Shown here piece after piece: positions 10,570-20,370 of a DNA stretch of 64,000 nt. How positions within the stretch are numbered: the first letter of the stretch is position 1; the number at the start of each line of letters is the position of its first letter. The DNA is from Ryuthela nishihirai (lineage: Eukaryota > Arthropoda > Arachnida > Araneae > Heptathelidae): the NCBI GenBank assembly GCA_038380435.1, contig JAWZYU010000001.1:15170001-15234000 (forward strand). Reading direction: 5' to 3'. The notes beneath the pieces are model-generated. The model made no database searches. It was not told the DNA's origin and saw only the letters and a program-made list of their open reading frames with translations. The translations under genes and the position numbers were made by a program.

Positions 10570-11160
10570 CTAGGGCCCAAGAATTAAAGGCTCGGCTGGA
10601 TTTAAATAGATGATGTTGTTAATGATTTTGTAACAGCTTTTTAAATCATGAAACAACTTCCTCCATTCCAAGGAGTGAATGTTGAGAACTTTTAATCGTT
10701 CCTTGTACGTAGCTTGAGTAGGAAACTCCAGGTAGTCTCTTACTAAACCATTTGAGTGGACGTTCAACTTGAGTGGTGTCAGAGACCATACGGGGAGACC
10801 AAAAAGACGACGAATATTTCAAAATAGGCAAAACGAAAATAGAGAATGCCTGGAAAAGTGTGGGCTTATTGCATTTTTTGTAGCAGTGCAAAATCATGAA
10901 GGCGACAAGGTTGGTTTTCTTGGTGATGTTTTGACAGTATAAGGAAAATGAGTGGGTGGGAGAAATGGTAAGACCCAAATTTAATTGAGATGATACACCG
11001 ATGATTGCGGAGCTATTGATGGGATATCTGTTTCTGATTGCAACGACTCACGTGCCTGCAGCTATTGGTATATCAGAGGATACGCACCAGTCTTCGATAT
11101 TGTCGCAAATTTAATTGAATGGCAGTTGTCTAAACAAGCAAAAGTGACATAAAATTTAAA
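10570..11160 (-). mobile_element. Jockey/CR1-type LINE RT C-terminal fragment
   Basis: The minus-strand frames encode the post-catalytic part of a non-LTR reverse transcriptase of a different class from the RTE copies. Motifs in order are 'RNRYPINSSAIIGVSSQLNL', 'GLTISPTHSFS', 'FVLPILKYSSSFWSP', 'WFSKRLPGVSYSSY', then 'ERLKVLNIHSLEWRKLFHDL' and 'CYKIINNI'. These are the usual order in jockey/CR1-like elements (VRPILEY..VWSP; FTKRLPG; Y.ERL..L.L.SLE.RR; VYKI). At least one frameshift lies near 10700. The catalytic core is not present. Confidence 0.75.
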
Positions 11161-11334
11161 GTCGATAACTATGCCACGGTACGGGTACATTATTTTCTAT
11201 AGATTCTAATCAAAATGTTACAGCTACAAACAAATATTAATATATATTACAGGAAAAAAATTACAATACAATGGAAGGATTAATGCCATTTTATTGAAAC
11301 GCAGGCAGCTGCTAGCATACACTGAGATGTGTGA

Positions 11335-11548
11335 TTGATTTAAAAAAAATAAATACCCCCTCAAGCAGCTGCTTGCCACAGAGGTCTGACAGGAGCCTGT
11401 CAGTTTATATGCCACAGTAGAAGGTCTGTGAGGATGGCAGAACCTAATCAGAAAAACAACACAAACGTCCATGCCTTATCCGGGACTCGAACACAGGTCC
11501 CTTAGATCAGTATAGCGAAGCGCGCTAACCACTCGGCCACAGAACAGT
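11335..11548 (-). mobile_element. SINE-B copy 1 (Ser-tRNA-like head)
   Basis: The reverse complement begins with a tRNA-like head: 'GGCCGAGTGGTTAGCGCGC' (A box) and 'GTGTTCGAGTCCCGG' (B box). It continues into a body shared with 56868-57065, including 'CATATAAACTGACAGG' and 'CCTGTCAGACCTCTGTGGCA'. The head resembles type II (Ser/Leu) tRNAs. It abuts a Tc1 remnant on its right. Confidence 0.75.
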
Positions 11549-11574
11549 TACAGTATAAAAAAAACGACATGAAA

Positions 11575-11762
11575 AATTGCCACTTTACCTACCCGGTAAA
11601 AATAGTATCATGTTGAACCGCCCCATGAAGCAATGCATTCATGAACATAGTGGGGAAGGCTATTGTACAGTTCTCTAATGTCCTCCTGAGGGATAGAACG
11701 CCAACTAGCGCGAAGTCGTTGTTCAGTGACACTGGTTGGCGTACTTCTTGGGTGTTGGAACT
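11575..11762 (-). pseudogene. Tc1-like transposase C-terminal remnant
   Basis: The minus frame reads 'TSVTEQRLRASWRSIPQEDI', then 'RELYNSLPHYVHECIASWGG'. This is the standard tail of Tc1-type transposases (W..IPQ..I..L..SMP.R...CI...GG). Everything upstream of it, including the DDE triad, is missing in this place. Confidence 0.65.
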
Positions 11763-11980
11763 GTAGACCCAAAAACTATCGGCTCCCTAAATTTCGTCAT
11801 ATTTGTATAACTTCTTGCAAGTGTTGCATTTTTTATTTCCTGTAGTATATACATATATAGTTAATATATATATAGTATAGTGGTTTGTCTAACTCTCATC
11901 TTTATTATGCTAAATTATTCTGATATACTGTGATTTCAATGTTGGCAGAGAGTATTAATTCGCTGTATGATTTGTTCCAG

Positions 11981-12211
11981 AAGCCTCTTGTCCATCATGG
12001 AGATTTGAACGCAGCCGACAAGTTTCGTCACTGCGAGGTCCACATGCAGCCACCAAAACCCAACTTCTGTAGGGCGTGGCTCAACAAATTCCCTACTCGA
12101 TCCAAGAGGATTGACGTCATCTCGCGCATATTCTTTCCCCTCATGTTTGCTTTGTTTAACCTCGTGTACTGGACCACGTACCTTTTCAGAGATGACAAAG
12201 ATGGCGAGTAA
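11981..12211 (+). CDS. GluCl: Terminal coding exon of a glutamate-gated chloride channel-like subunit (partial gene)
   Basis: This is the last exon of a Cys-loop ligand-gated anion channel, a plasma-membrane pentamer that opens a chloride pore on binding transmitter. It encodes the end of the M3-M4 cytoplasmic loop ('KPLVHHGDLNAADKFRHCEV'), the pre-M4 segment 'FPTRSKRIDVISRI', and the fourth membrane helix 'FPLMFALFNLVYWTTYLF'. A short acidic tail RDDKDGE follows, and TAA at 12209-12211. The SKRIDVISRI...FALFNLVYW pattern fits arthropod GluCl better than GABA (Rdl) or histamine channels as I remember them. The acceptor used here is ttgttccag at 11972-11980, which keeps phase 0. An alternative acceptor, ttggcag at 11942-11948, would add ~11 residues. 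The extracellular domain and M1-M3 exons are not recognised in this window. Confidence 0.75.
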   Translation, partial: KPLVHHGDLNAADKFRHCEVHMQPPKPNFCRAWLNKFPTRSKRIDVISRIFFPLMFALFNLVYWTTYLFRDDKDGE

Positions 12212-13150
12212 ATCCACTGTTCTTCTCTGCTGCCTTGGGACACGCACTGCATCGACAGACAACCCACGAAACGGCACCTGCTAGACCACGTGGTCAACGT
12301 CCACTCTGTATCGTGTCAGAGAGCCAACGTCCGTCTTATGTCACCAGTTTGCGTTGTTCTGCTTCAAAAGTTCTACCACAGAAAGGGATTCACTACGCAC
12401 ATTTAGTAGGGACATATATCCACAGAACTGTTCAAGTCTCGCTGTTGTTTCGAATGGCTCACTGCACTTATATCTTTTTTTTTTCCCTCTGGAAAAACAT
12501 AAGTTAAACTGAACTGTTATGGATCACTGTCAGAGGTATTTGTAAAAGATTTAGAGCCTGAAAGAGAGACAATATTTCTGATGTGCGACATTGCTAAACG
12601 TTGTTTTTACATGACATCAGAAAGTGAATTTACATCTCTCCGCACTACAAAAAAAAATAATTATAACTTCTTCGGCTCTCTTCTAAAGAACGGCTCCTTT
12701 CGCGTCAACATTTAGTATAGTAGTTTGTTTTCTTTTAGTTTGTACGAGAGATATAGCCCAAGGTACAAATATGTAATGGTAAATATACACATATAATTGT
12801 GTACGAACAATGGCTGTATATTATGATTCACAAGAAATTCATACGTACTGTTATCATATTTGTGTGGACTAATGTCCAGCCTTCACCCACCCTGTCCTTT
12901 AAAATGTATGTGCTCATCAACATGCCTTATTCGCCAATGATGACACACGTGAACCAAAACGTGTCGCCCTCTCAAGTTATGTCATCTGCCTGAATATACA
13001 AACACTAAAAGAATATTCTTACGTTGAATTCTATTATAAAATATTTGTTAGGCTGTATTATTTCTTAAACTTTTGCTTCTCGTGGTAGCTATAATCGGAA
13101 TTATAAACTTCTACAACATAATCAATTTTTAGTAGTAAATAAAGGTAAAT
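12212..13150 (+). other. Putative 3'UTR of the channel gene
   Basis: Sequence after the stop stays less AT-rich than surroundings until about 12460, as expected for transcribed exon DNA, then becomes AT-rich. AATAAA at about 13137 is a candidate poly(A) signal. The end is inferred, not observed. Confidence 0.35.
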
Positions 13151-15189
13151 GTAAGTTTAAATATTGTTTAGTAATTAAATCTCTCGCGGATTTGTTGATT
13201 TTGCATTTTCATTCTCAAAATATGTTTTAGAGAAGTGATGTAGAATTCAAAATCAAGAGATCAATGAAAAAGTATTACATGATATGTACACCATATTACC
13301 AAAAGTATTATACACTTGCAGTAGCCATAGAATATTCAAAATATGTAAATAGAATTTGCGAATGGCAGTTCACTCACTTGAGTGATAAAAAAAATTTTCC
13401 CACTGATAAAATCTATGACAAAGTGTTTATGGGAACAGAAGAAAGATCTGCAGTTTTAATGGTAATACCATGTTTATAGAAAAGAGGTATAGGATTTTTA
13501 AAATTAACACAGATATGAGTCACCAGCACCGTAGCATTATTCATTTGAATTTCTTGTGATATAGTTCTCGAAACATGAGCTTCAAACTGTGTATCAGCCA
13601 GCAGAGTAAAGATTTCAGCGAAATCTGACCTCTGACCAAAGGTTTAAAGGATAATTTGATGGTTTTAATGGTGTAAAATCTCTACTAACTTTAGGATTTT
13701 TTTTAGGTATTTAATAATGGATTTCAATAGCATTTATCGCTACATAGTGACAGACGTCAATATAAGTGTCATAGATATGATTTATCTCAAAAATAGACTT
13801 AGGTATATCCTATTTAATCGAACATAACGAGTGAAAACTTCAACAGTGTTCATATTAGATACTTACATTTGGTAATTTGGAGTATTTATATATATATATA
13901 TATCAGTTTTGATATATTAATGCTAATCGATATAGTCGATTACTGACAGAACTGTAAACTTTATAAAGCTCCTCAACGGCAGAAAGTTTTGCAGCTTTGT
14001 AAATCTGATGGACTGTGTCAAGAAATATTATTACAATGGAAATAGATAATGTAGGCTATTAGTATTTTTTAATGTTAGCTAGATTGCAGCATTGCTTTTC
14101 TTCTTACGGATGATAATAGCTCATCTTTATTTCTAGAGACATCTAGAAATTTTAATTCGTAATGATATTGTAAAGACATTAATTCTGTCAAGTACGATAG
14201 AGTCTTGAGGTGTCATCAGATTGCAAGCTCCGATTTCTAATGATAAAGACAAGGTGAAGGACTGATAAGGGGTGTATTTTGTGTTCGTCACTTAAATGTT
14301 GCGAAATATTTATAAGTTTGATGGAAAGGATTGCAACTAATGTAAACAGTAAAGAGTAGATATTGCCCAAAAGCAAACATTTCACCAACAGAAATTTATT
14401 TTATTAGAGACAGCACTAAAATTCTATATTTGTAATTTTCGTTCTAGTTTTCTAGGAAATGGCGTGATGGCGTATAAATGTTTTATCAAAATATATTTGA
14501 TAAAGTGATATTTAAAACAATCGTAAAGTAATTAAGGTGGTAAAATTTCATTGAATAGTTCAGAGCTAACCTTGCACTAATTTAAAGGTAGACACTTTCT
14601 AGCTTTATCGTTTTGTTAAGTCACTGATGCTGGAATGTTAGGCCTTTTGAGCCTTCTGTCCCGATAGTAAATAAAGAAAATTTTAGGTAAAAGCTTAAAA
14701 TCATTGGCTTTGTGTGAAATGCTACGAAAAAAAATATGAAATGCTAAAAAATTTCAATGCTACTGCTTCGAAAAAAAAGTTCTCAAAACAGTTCATTTCC
14801 AGATTGTTCACGTGGATGGAAAATGCTGTTTAACTTTTATTTTTACTATCAAATTTGCAAACTTTGTACATTAAACTAGTATCGTAGGCCTGATTTATGG
14901 AATAAGAGGGGGAGTGGGTAGGAAAATTTTCTTATCCTTTTTGTTAATTTAATTTGATGAATGAATGATATCTTCAATGTTTTCTGTCTGCCTGAGAGTG
15001 TTCGATAGATATATATATGACCTTCCGATGTCATTGTCATCCTTTGTATCTGGCCTCTATCTCCTCTATCGTGGAGAATTGCTGTACCCTCTTCTAATGG
15101 TGTTAAAATGAGTTTCAAACTCTCTAAAATATCCTGCAGTTTCGTTAAAGGAAGTTTACTCACAGGCGTGTGGTTTTCAGTTCTGGTGG
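13151..15189. other. AT-rich intergenic DNA
   Basis: I recognise no gene. A (TA)n microsatellite lies near 13888-13905. Small open frames here have no motif. Confidence 0.4.
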
Positions 15190-15365
15190 CCGAGTAGCAG
15201 GGCCGGACTTCCGTATAAACTAACTAAGCTACAGCTTAAGACCTCACTACACAAGACGCCTCAAAAAAAATTGTATTTTAAGTTTTATTATATCAGGCAA
15301 AAACTTGCATTTAAATTACTCTATTGTGTAAATACTGTTCATCTTAGCTTTAACAGTGATCATTG

Positions 15366-17415
15366 TACAATAGACTCCCTCTTATCCGGCCCTTACGGGA
15401 CCGGACTCCTGGTTGGATGAACGAAAGGCCGGTTAATCCGAAAATTTTATCAGAAAATAAATAAAAACGGCAAGTGACAAAAATACTAACTGTACAGTAT
15501 TTTAATTAATGATTTCTTGTAAAATATTAACAATTTACTCACACTCACTTGAAAAAGTCCGTGATTTTCTTTGAACTTAACACTTTTTTATCTGCAAAGT
15601 CTTGCCATTTTTTAATAAACATCACATCAATCGCAGATGAGGCCTGTTGTTGTTCAATGTATCTTACTGCAATATCAAAAGCTATTTTTCCTAATATGGC
15701 TAACTTCCCTTCTGCCTCTTCTTCCTCACTCTCCGCTTCTTCTCCGTTCCCTTCTTGGAAGACTGCATTGATAATTTCGTCATCATTCAGTGTTTCATTT
15801 TACAACTGTTCATCACCTTTTAATATTTTTTTCAATGTCACCTTCTTCTAGTGTGTCACATCCAGGCAGCAGTTTAAAGTCATTAAGCAGCAAAATATTG
15901 TCATTGTCCGTCATATCTTCGGCAGGAGCAGGCTCATTCGATACTTTCATGTTGTCGTCTTTGGTACTTTCTACAGAGTTTTTGAACTTCGGGCCAAAGT
16001 TTTCTCCATGACTTCACAAACGTTGTACGAGGCTTTTCACAGAAGCGCTTGCCAACATGTAGATCACATCCCTGATATTCATTGTTTTCAAAGCATTTAA
16101 AAGTCCTATTCCGTCATTTTCGGTTCGCTGTAGAATTTCTAAAGGAAGCTTTCTCCTGTATCGCGTTTTTAAACTTACAAGCACGCCTTGATCCATTGGC
16201 TGCACTAAAGATGTTACATTAAGTGGCAAAAACATTGCTTTTATGTTGTCAAAAATGAGTTCTCTTCGGTGTGTTGGGGCATTGTCGAAAACGAGTAGGG
16301 CCTATACAGGCATTTTAAGACTTGTCAAGTGTTTTTTTTACTTTTGGAACAAATTCTGTAAAGAACCACTTTTTAAACAAATACGAGCCTCTCAAAGCAG
16401 ACTTTTAAGCTTTGTAGTAAACTGGCAGAGCAGCTAAATTTAAATGCTTGAATGCTGCGGGTTTTGCTGATTTTCCAGTTACAAAAAGAGGAAGTTCGTG
16501 CGTACCTGCAGCATTTTTACACATAGTCATAGTGATTTTTCTTTCTTTGTTTTAAATCCTGATGCTGAGGTTTCTTGCGCTGTCACAAACGTTTTCGTTG
16601 GAAGAAGTTTAAAATTTAGCCCAGTCTCATTCTACATTGTAGATCGGTTCTGCGGATAGGCCTTCTTCTCCAATAAGCACTAAATTTTTTTCTGAAAATT
16701 CCTTTGCTGCTAAAGTATCAGCTGATAATTTTTCACCACAAACATCGAGGTAATGAACACGATGCCATTTTTTCCAGCGAGAAAGTCATCCGTCGCTTGC
16801 TGAAAAATCCATCCCATTATCGATTTTAGAATGAAGGATTAATGCTTTTTCTTTCAAGATTGGCCCACTGATTGGACTTCCTTTTCGACGCTCTTGCATG
16901 AACGATAACAAAGTGCATCATCGACAATTTCATTTTACGGTTTTTTTAAGAGTGCACCGAGAAGAAAGCGTTTTTTAGACTCGACTTGAGTGCAAAAATC
17001 TTGTAAAGATTTTCTATTCCATCTCCAGTCATTTACCGTGCTTTTACCAACACCTAATTCATCACAAATATGATTTACTGGATCACCTTTATCAATACGT
17101 TCTAACGCATTTAATTTCATCTCCGTCGTAACCAGTACCTCTCTTCTTCACTTATGTTTGCTTACGTTTACTCACTTCTTTCTTTTTCTTCACTTGCACC
17201 CACTCATTTTGTACCACACAATGATTAATAGATCACAACACACACTCCTCTATACGCACAGTACACTGCACACTGCAATATTCACAAAGAGGAACTGAAG
17301 CAAATATGTACTCTACTATAAACAAAACAAGAGTCGACTTGCTTTCGCTTTTTGGAACGACCTGTTAAAGATGATGGCAGTTGAGATGAGACCGGATAAG
17401 AGAGAATATTCTGTA
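15366..17415 (-). mobile_element. Tigger/pogo transposon, full length, TA duplication
   Basis: Inverted ends share CTCTTATCCGG: left from 15368 (caatagactccctcttatcc), right to 17413 (ggataagagagaatattctg). Both are flanked by TA (15366-15367, 17414-17415). The 2,046-bp length with one minus-strand transposase gene is normal for Tigger elements. It interrupts the surrounding hAT-like element and is therefore younger than it. Confidence 0.85.
15549..17150 (-). pseudogene. Tigger/jerky-type transposase (broken)
   Basis: This is a DDE transposase gene of the pogo superfamily, read on the minus strand and broken by several frameshifts and stops. The N-terminal psq/HTH DNA-binding segment is at 17120-16980: 'ALERIDKGDPVNHICDELGV' followed by 'GKSTVNDWRWNRKSLQDFC'. 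The C-terminal part of the DDE domain is at 16235-16014: 'LPLNVTSLVQPMDQGVLVSL', a hallmark of Tigger, jerky and CENP-B relatives. A short acidic, serine-rich tail lies near 15900-15700. The middle is degraded. Confidence 0.75.
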
Positions 17416-17535
17416 TATCAATTCTAGTGCAATACTTTCACATCAGTTTCATGCTTATTTTGTAATCTTCCCTTCAATCTGAATAATAAAATATATTTCG
17501 ACTTGCTAATTTTTAGGGCCCATTTTTAAATTTTG

Positions 17536-17952
17536 ACTTATAGCTAAGAGTTGAGTTGTTTTATCTCTGAGCGGCAGTTTTTTCCACACAATGGCCTAAA
17601 TGGCCAAGGCACACGAACTCCAAAGGCTCAGAGAAGGTTGGGGGAGAAGACTCACTGGAACAGCTGTTGGGAAACAGATGGTAGCCTCCGGTTAAGGCCA
17701 TCTAGCGTATTCTTTAACGTGCGTAGGGTATGGCTCTCCCACACACGGCGCCACGGCTTAACGTCTCATCCGACGGACGGCGACCTTTCCAAGCCCATCG
17801 GTGCCCCCTACTGACCGTGGGCAAGGCGGGGAATTTTGCGGAGATAAATCTCAATGCTGATCCAGCTAGGACTCGACCCTGGGAACTATAGATTACGAGC
17901 CTGGTGCGCTACCTACTGAGCTACCTCCACCCCCACCCCCACTTATAGCTAA
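17536..17952 (-). mobile_element. SINE-A copy 3, full length with 12-bp TSD
   Basis: Direct repeats acttatagctaa lie at 17536-17547 and 17941-17952. The insert contains the whole family structure. On the minus strand a tRNA head with A box 'TAGCTCAGTAGGTAGCGC' and anticodon-loop-like 'CTCGTAATC' is followed by a mutated B box, the conserved core and a short A-rich tail. It is the best reference copy for the 5' end. Confidence 0.9.
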
Positions 17953-18057
17953 TATTCACATTACGTCCCAATTTGAAAACATAGTTATTTGATATGCCAA
18001 TAAGTGAACTATTCATATTCCTGTGGGACAATTTCGTATAAGACAGAACAAAAAAAC

Positions 18058-18165
18058 CATGCCCGGGATTCGAACCCAGACCTCGGCAGCAGCATTGTCA
18101 CTTTGAGCCAACGCGATACCATATCCGATGACCTTGGCTCAACGAGATGAGCCACCGAGGCGCCC
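18058..18165 (-). repeat. tRNA-like repeat (SINE-C candidate)
   Basis: The reverse complement has 'GCCTCGGTGGCTCATCTCG' (A-box-like) at one end and 'GGGTTCGAATCCCGGGC' (perfect B box) at the other. It is ~108 bp long, longer than a tRNA, and does not fold as a clean cloverleaf by eye. It is probably a tRNA-derived SINE head; no second copy was found here. Confidence 0.5.
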
Positions 18166-18344
18166 AGGTCAGTTAAACTTGTCGTAGCTTAAGGCATTTG
18201 AAATTTGCTATAGCTTAAGACCTCTTAAATTTTCCATAGCTAAGGGCATCAAAAGGTGAGAGTCCGCCATTGCCGAGTAAGTTAAGAGCTTTGATGCGGA
18301 TCAAGGGATTAAGTAAGTTAAGAGCTTTGATGCGGATCAAAGGA

Positions 18345-18490
18345 AGCCAGGTTTAGTCAGGAATAAGGCATTTTTTTCTTGTGTTTCTTTTTAAATGAGG
18401 TCTCGCTTTTCGCACAGAATTTCTCTGTTGCTTATTATATCGATAGGCTTCTGTCAGATCTCTGTGGCATGCAGATCGATTCAGGGTAAA
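18345..18490 (+). mobile_element. SINE-B copy 2, degenerate, headless
   Basis: The segment 'ataaggcat...' through 'cttctgtcagatctctgtgg' and 'cagatcgattcaggg' follows the same order as the body of SINE-B at 56868-57065, with many substitutions. The tRNA head is missing. Confidence 0.5.
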
Positions 18491-19138
18491 AAAATATATT
18501 TTTAAAGAAACAATATTCCGAAAAGAGAGGGTTTAAACACCCAATATCCTCCCTTTTCTTACTTCACTGGGTTAAAACTTAACACAGCTCAAAAATGATT
18601 TCTGAAAACTGAATATGAGACGTAACGTTACAAGTCCCTCATTTTTGTTAGAAATAGACAAAATTCTATCCGAGGAGTAAGATTATAATCTTTTCTTCTC
18701 CTTTTCGTGTCTAATAAGTATAATATAATTTCACGATATATAAGTTATAAAGGAAAATAATTCCTGATATCAAGGATAAATGTTTTCCTATATAGTTGAT
18801 GTAATTTTAATTAAATAAGTTTACATCAATTCATTTTGTGCAACGTTTTGACTGTTTCTTATCCGTGACTTTGTGTAATCCGTTACCGTCATTCCTCCAT
18901 TACCGCGGTTACTTGAGAGGTCATTTCATTTTCGAACTTTATGAGCTACCTTGGTCCTTTGTCCATAGAAAATATTTCTCCATAGACAGAGATTTCGTTT
19001 ATTATTTTGTACCTAGTAGATTGATTTTCTATTCTAGAGAATGGGATTCGTCTTCCATTGAATGAAGAAATCTAGAATGGCACGTGAATAATGATGAAAT
19101 GATGATGGTCGTTGTAAGTTAGATATTTTAAGTGAACG
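18491..19138. other. AT-rich DNA without recognisable gene
   Basis: A small open frame at 18838-19065 has no family motif. I see nothing else. Confidence 0.4.
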
Positions 19139-20370
19139 TATACGGGTTTATCAAAATAATGGAAACAAGTACTGTATGTGAGAACATTTTTTTAATAAGC
19201 TGTAGACCCACCTCGGGAGTTCAGAACAGACGCAATTCGACATGGAATAGACTTATGCAAGTCGTGCAATGGAATGTGGGACCATTCTTCCTGTGATATA
19301 TGGCCCAACTGTGCCAGTGATGCTGGAGGTGGAAAGTGTAATCTGACTTTGCGCTCCAGATATTCTCACAAATGTTCAATAATATTGAGGTCTGGAGATT
19401 GAGGTGGCCAGAGTAGCTGTTGTTCCTCATCCTCATGCTCTGCAAACCACAACTTGACACATTTCGCACAATGGACGGGTGCATTATCATTAGGGAACAA
19501 TTTTCACAGCATTGGGTGCAGGTGGTCCCCGACAATGGATTCGCAACTTGCGGATGTGACACGTCCATGCAGAATAACTGATGGATCTAAGGAATACCAT
19601 GATATGGCACCCCACAGCATCAGGGATCCACCTCCACGTTTCACAGTCGAAAAGAAACATTCAGGGTGGTATACTTCTGCAGGTTTTCGCCAGATGTACA
19701 CTCTACCAGTGATGGGAAACATAGTGTAGTACGATTCATCCGACCAGAATACACATTGCCAGTCTTTTAGCATCCCAGTTTTTATGTGCTTTACACCACC
19801 TTACACGTTTTATTGCACTGATGTTGGTAATCAGAGGTTTGCGGCTTGCAGCACGGCCATAAATACCGGCGCGATGAAGTTCCCGACGACCTGTTATGAC
19901 GGGAACGGGATCATTCCAACTGGTGTTCAACTCCGCAGCTATTTGCAGTGCCGTGATCTTGGGCTTCCGTTGTACAAACCGTTACCAACGTTCGCCTATC
20001 CCTATCTGACAACTACGTATGGCGTCCACAATTTCCACATTTGGAGGCAACGCCCTGTGTTTTTTGATAGGTAGTCATAATCGTCGATACACTTCCTCGT
20101 ATCGTATTCCTCGATTACTAAAGCTTCTACAAGACGTGCCCCCAATGATCATGCCTTTTTGGAGGCCACTGAAATCTGACATTGTGGACAACTACACCAC
20201 AACAGCTGTTTCACCTACGCCTGTGGTACTGCTACGTTTTAAGCCGACGTCGTACTTCTCCCCTTTATATACCTCACATTGCGGGTGACGTCGTCCCTGT
20301 GATATCATACGGTTCATTGCGTGCACTCCAGTCGACGTCGGTGTTTTCATTATTTTGATAAACGCTTGTA
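19139..20370 (-). mobile_element. Tc1-like transposon with both ends
   Basis: Inverted ends share 'GTTTATCAAAATAATGGAAAC' (left, from ~19146) and 'tcattattttgataaac' (right, to ~20363). The length of ~1.23 kb is that of Tc1-type elements, and TA is present at each outer end. It carries one minus-strand transposase gene with frameshifts. Confidence 0.8.
19221..20290 (-). pseudogene. Tc1-like transposase (frameshifted)
   Basis: This is an IS630-Tc1 DDE transposase that cuts and inserts its own element at TA. Minus-strand segments in order are 'RRELHRAGIYGRAASRKPLI' with 'RVRWCKAHKNW', 'WQCVFWSDESYYTMF' (catalytic Asp in SDES), and 'GGGSLMLWGAISW'. Then comes a segment reading 'VKLWFAEHEDEEQQLLWPPQ', followed by 'SPDLNIIEHLWEYLERKV' (catalytic Glu) and 'RIASVLNSRGG'. 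At least two frameshifts (near 19740 and 19500) break it. The HTH region at the N-terminus is poorly preserved. Confidence 0.8.

Larger units (their letters stand above)
15190..18280. mobile_element. hAT-like element with 8-bp TSD, host to nested insertions
   Basis: The ends 'cagggccggactt' (15198) and, inverted, 'agtccgccattg' (ending 18272) form a short imperfect terminal repeat. They are flanked by the 8-bp direct repeat ccgagtag (15190-15197) / ccgagtaa (18273-18280), the hAT duplication length. Subterminal 'agcttaagacctc' occurs near both ends. The interior contains a Tigger (15368-17413), a SINE-A (17548-17940) and a tRNA-like repeat (18058-18165). The element's own DNA is only ~500 bp, so it was a non-autonomous element before the insertions. 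Confidence 0.7.

Noticed and set aside
11472..11548. Functional serine-type tRNA gene
   Set aside because: It has good A and B boxes but runs on into a body shared with 56868-57065, so it is a SINE head.
12235..12507. Coding extension after the channel stop
   Set aside because: The frame has no channel-like or other domain; the TM4 plus acidic tail and TAA are a natural protein end, so this is taken as 3'UTR.
18058..18165. Functional tRNA gene
   Set aside because: The A and B boxes are ~90 bp apart, longer than a normal tRNA, and no clean acceptor stem pairs by eye; a SINE head is more likely.
19454..20288. Several + strand open frames
   Set aside because: They are antisense to the Tc1 transposase, whose catalytic motifs are on the minus strand.
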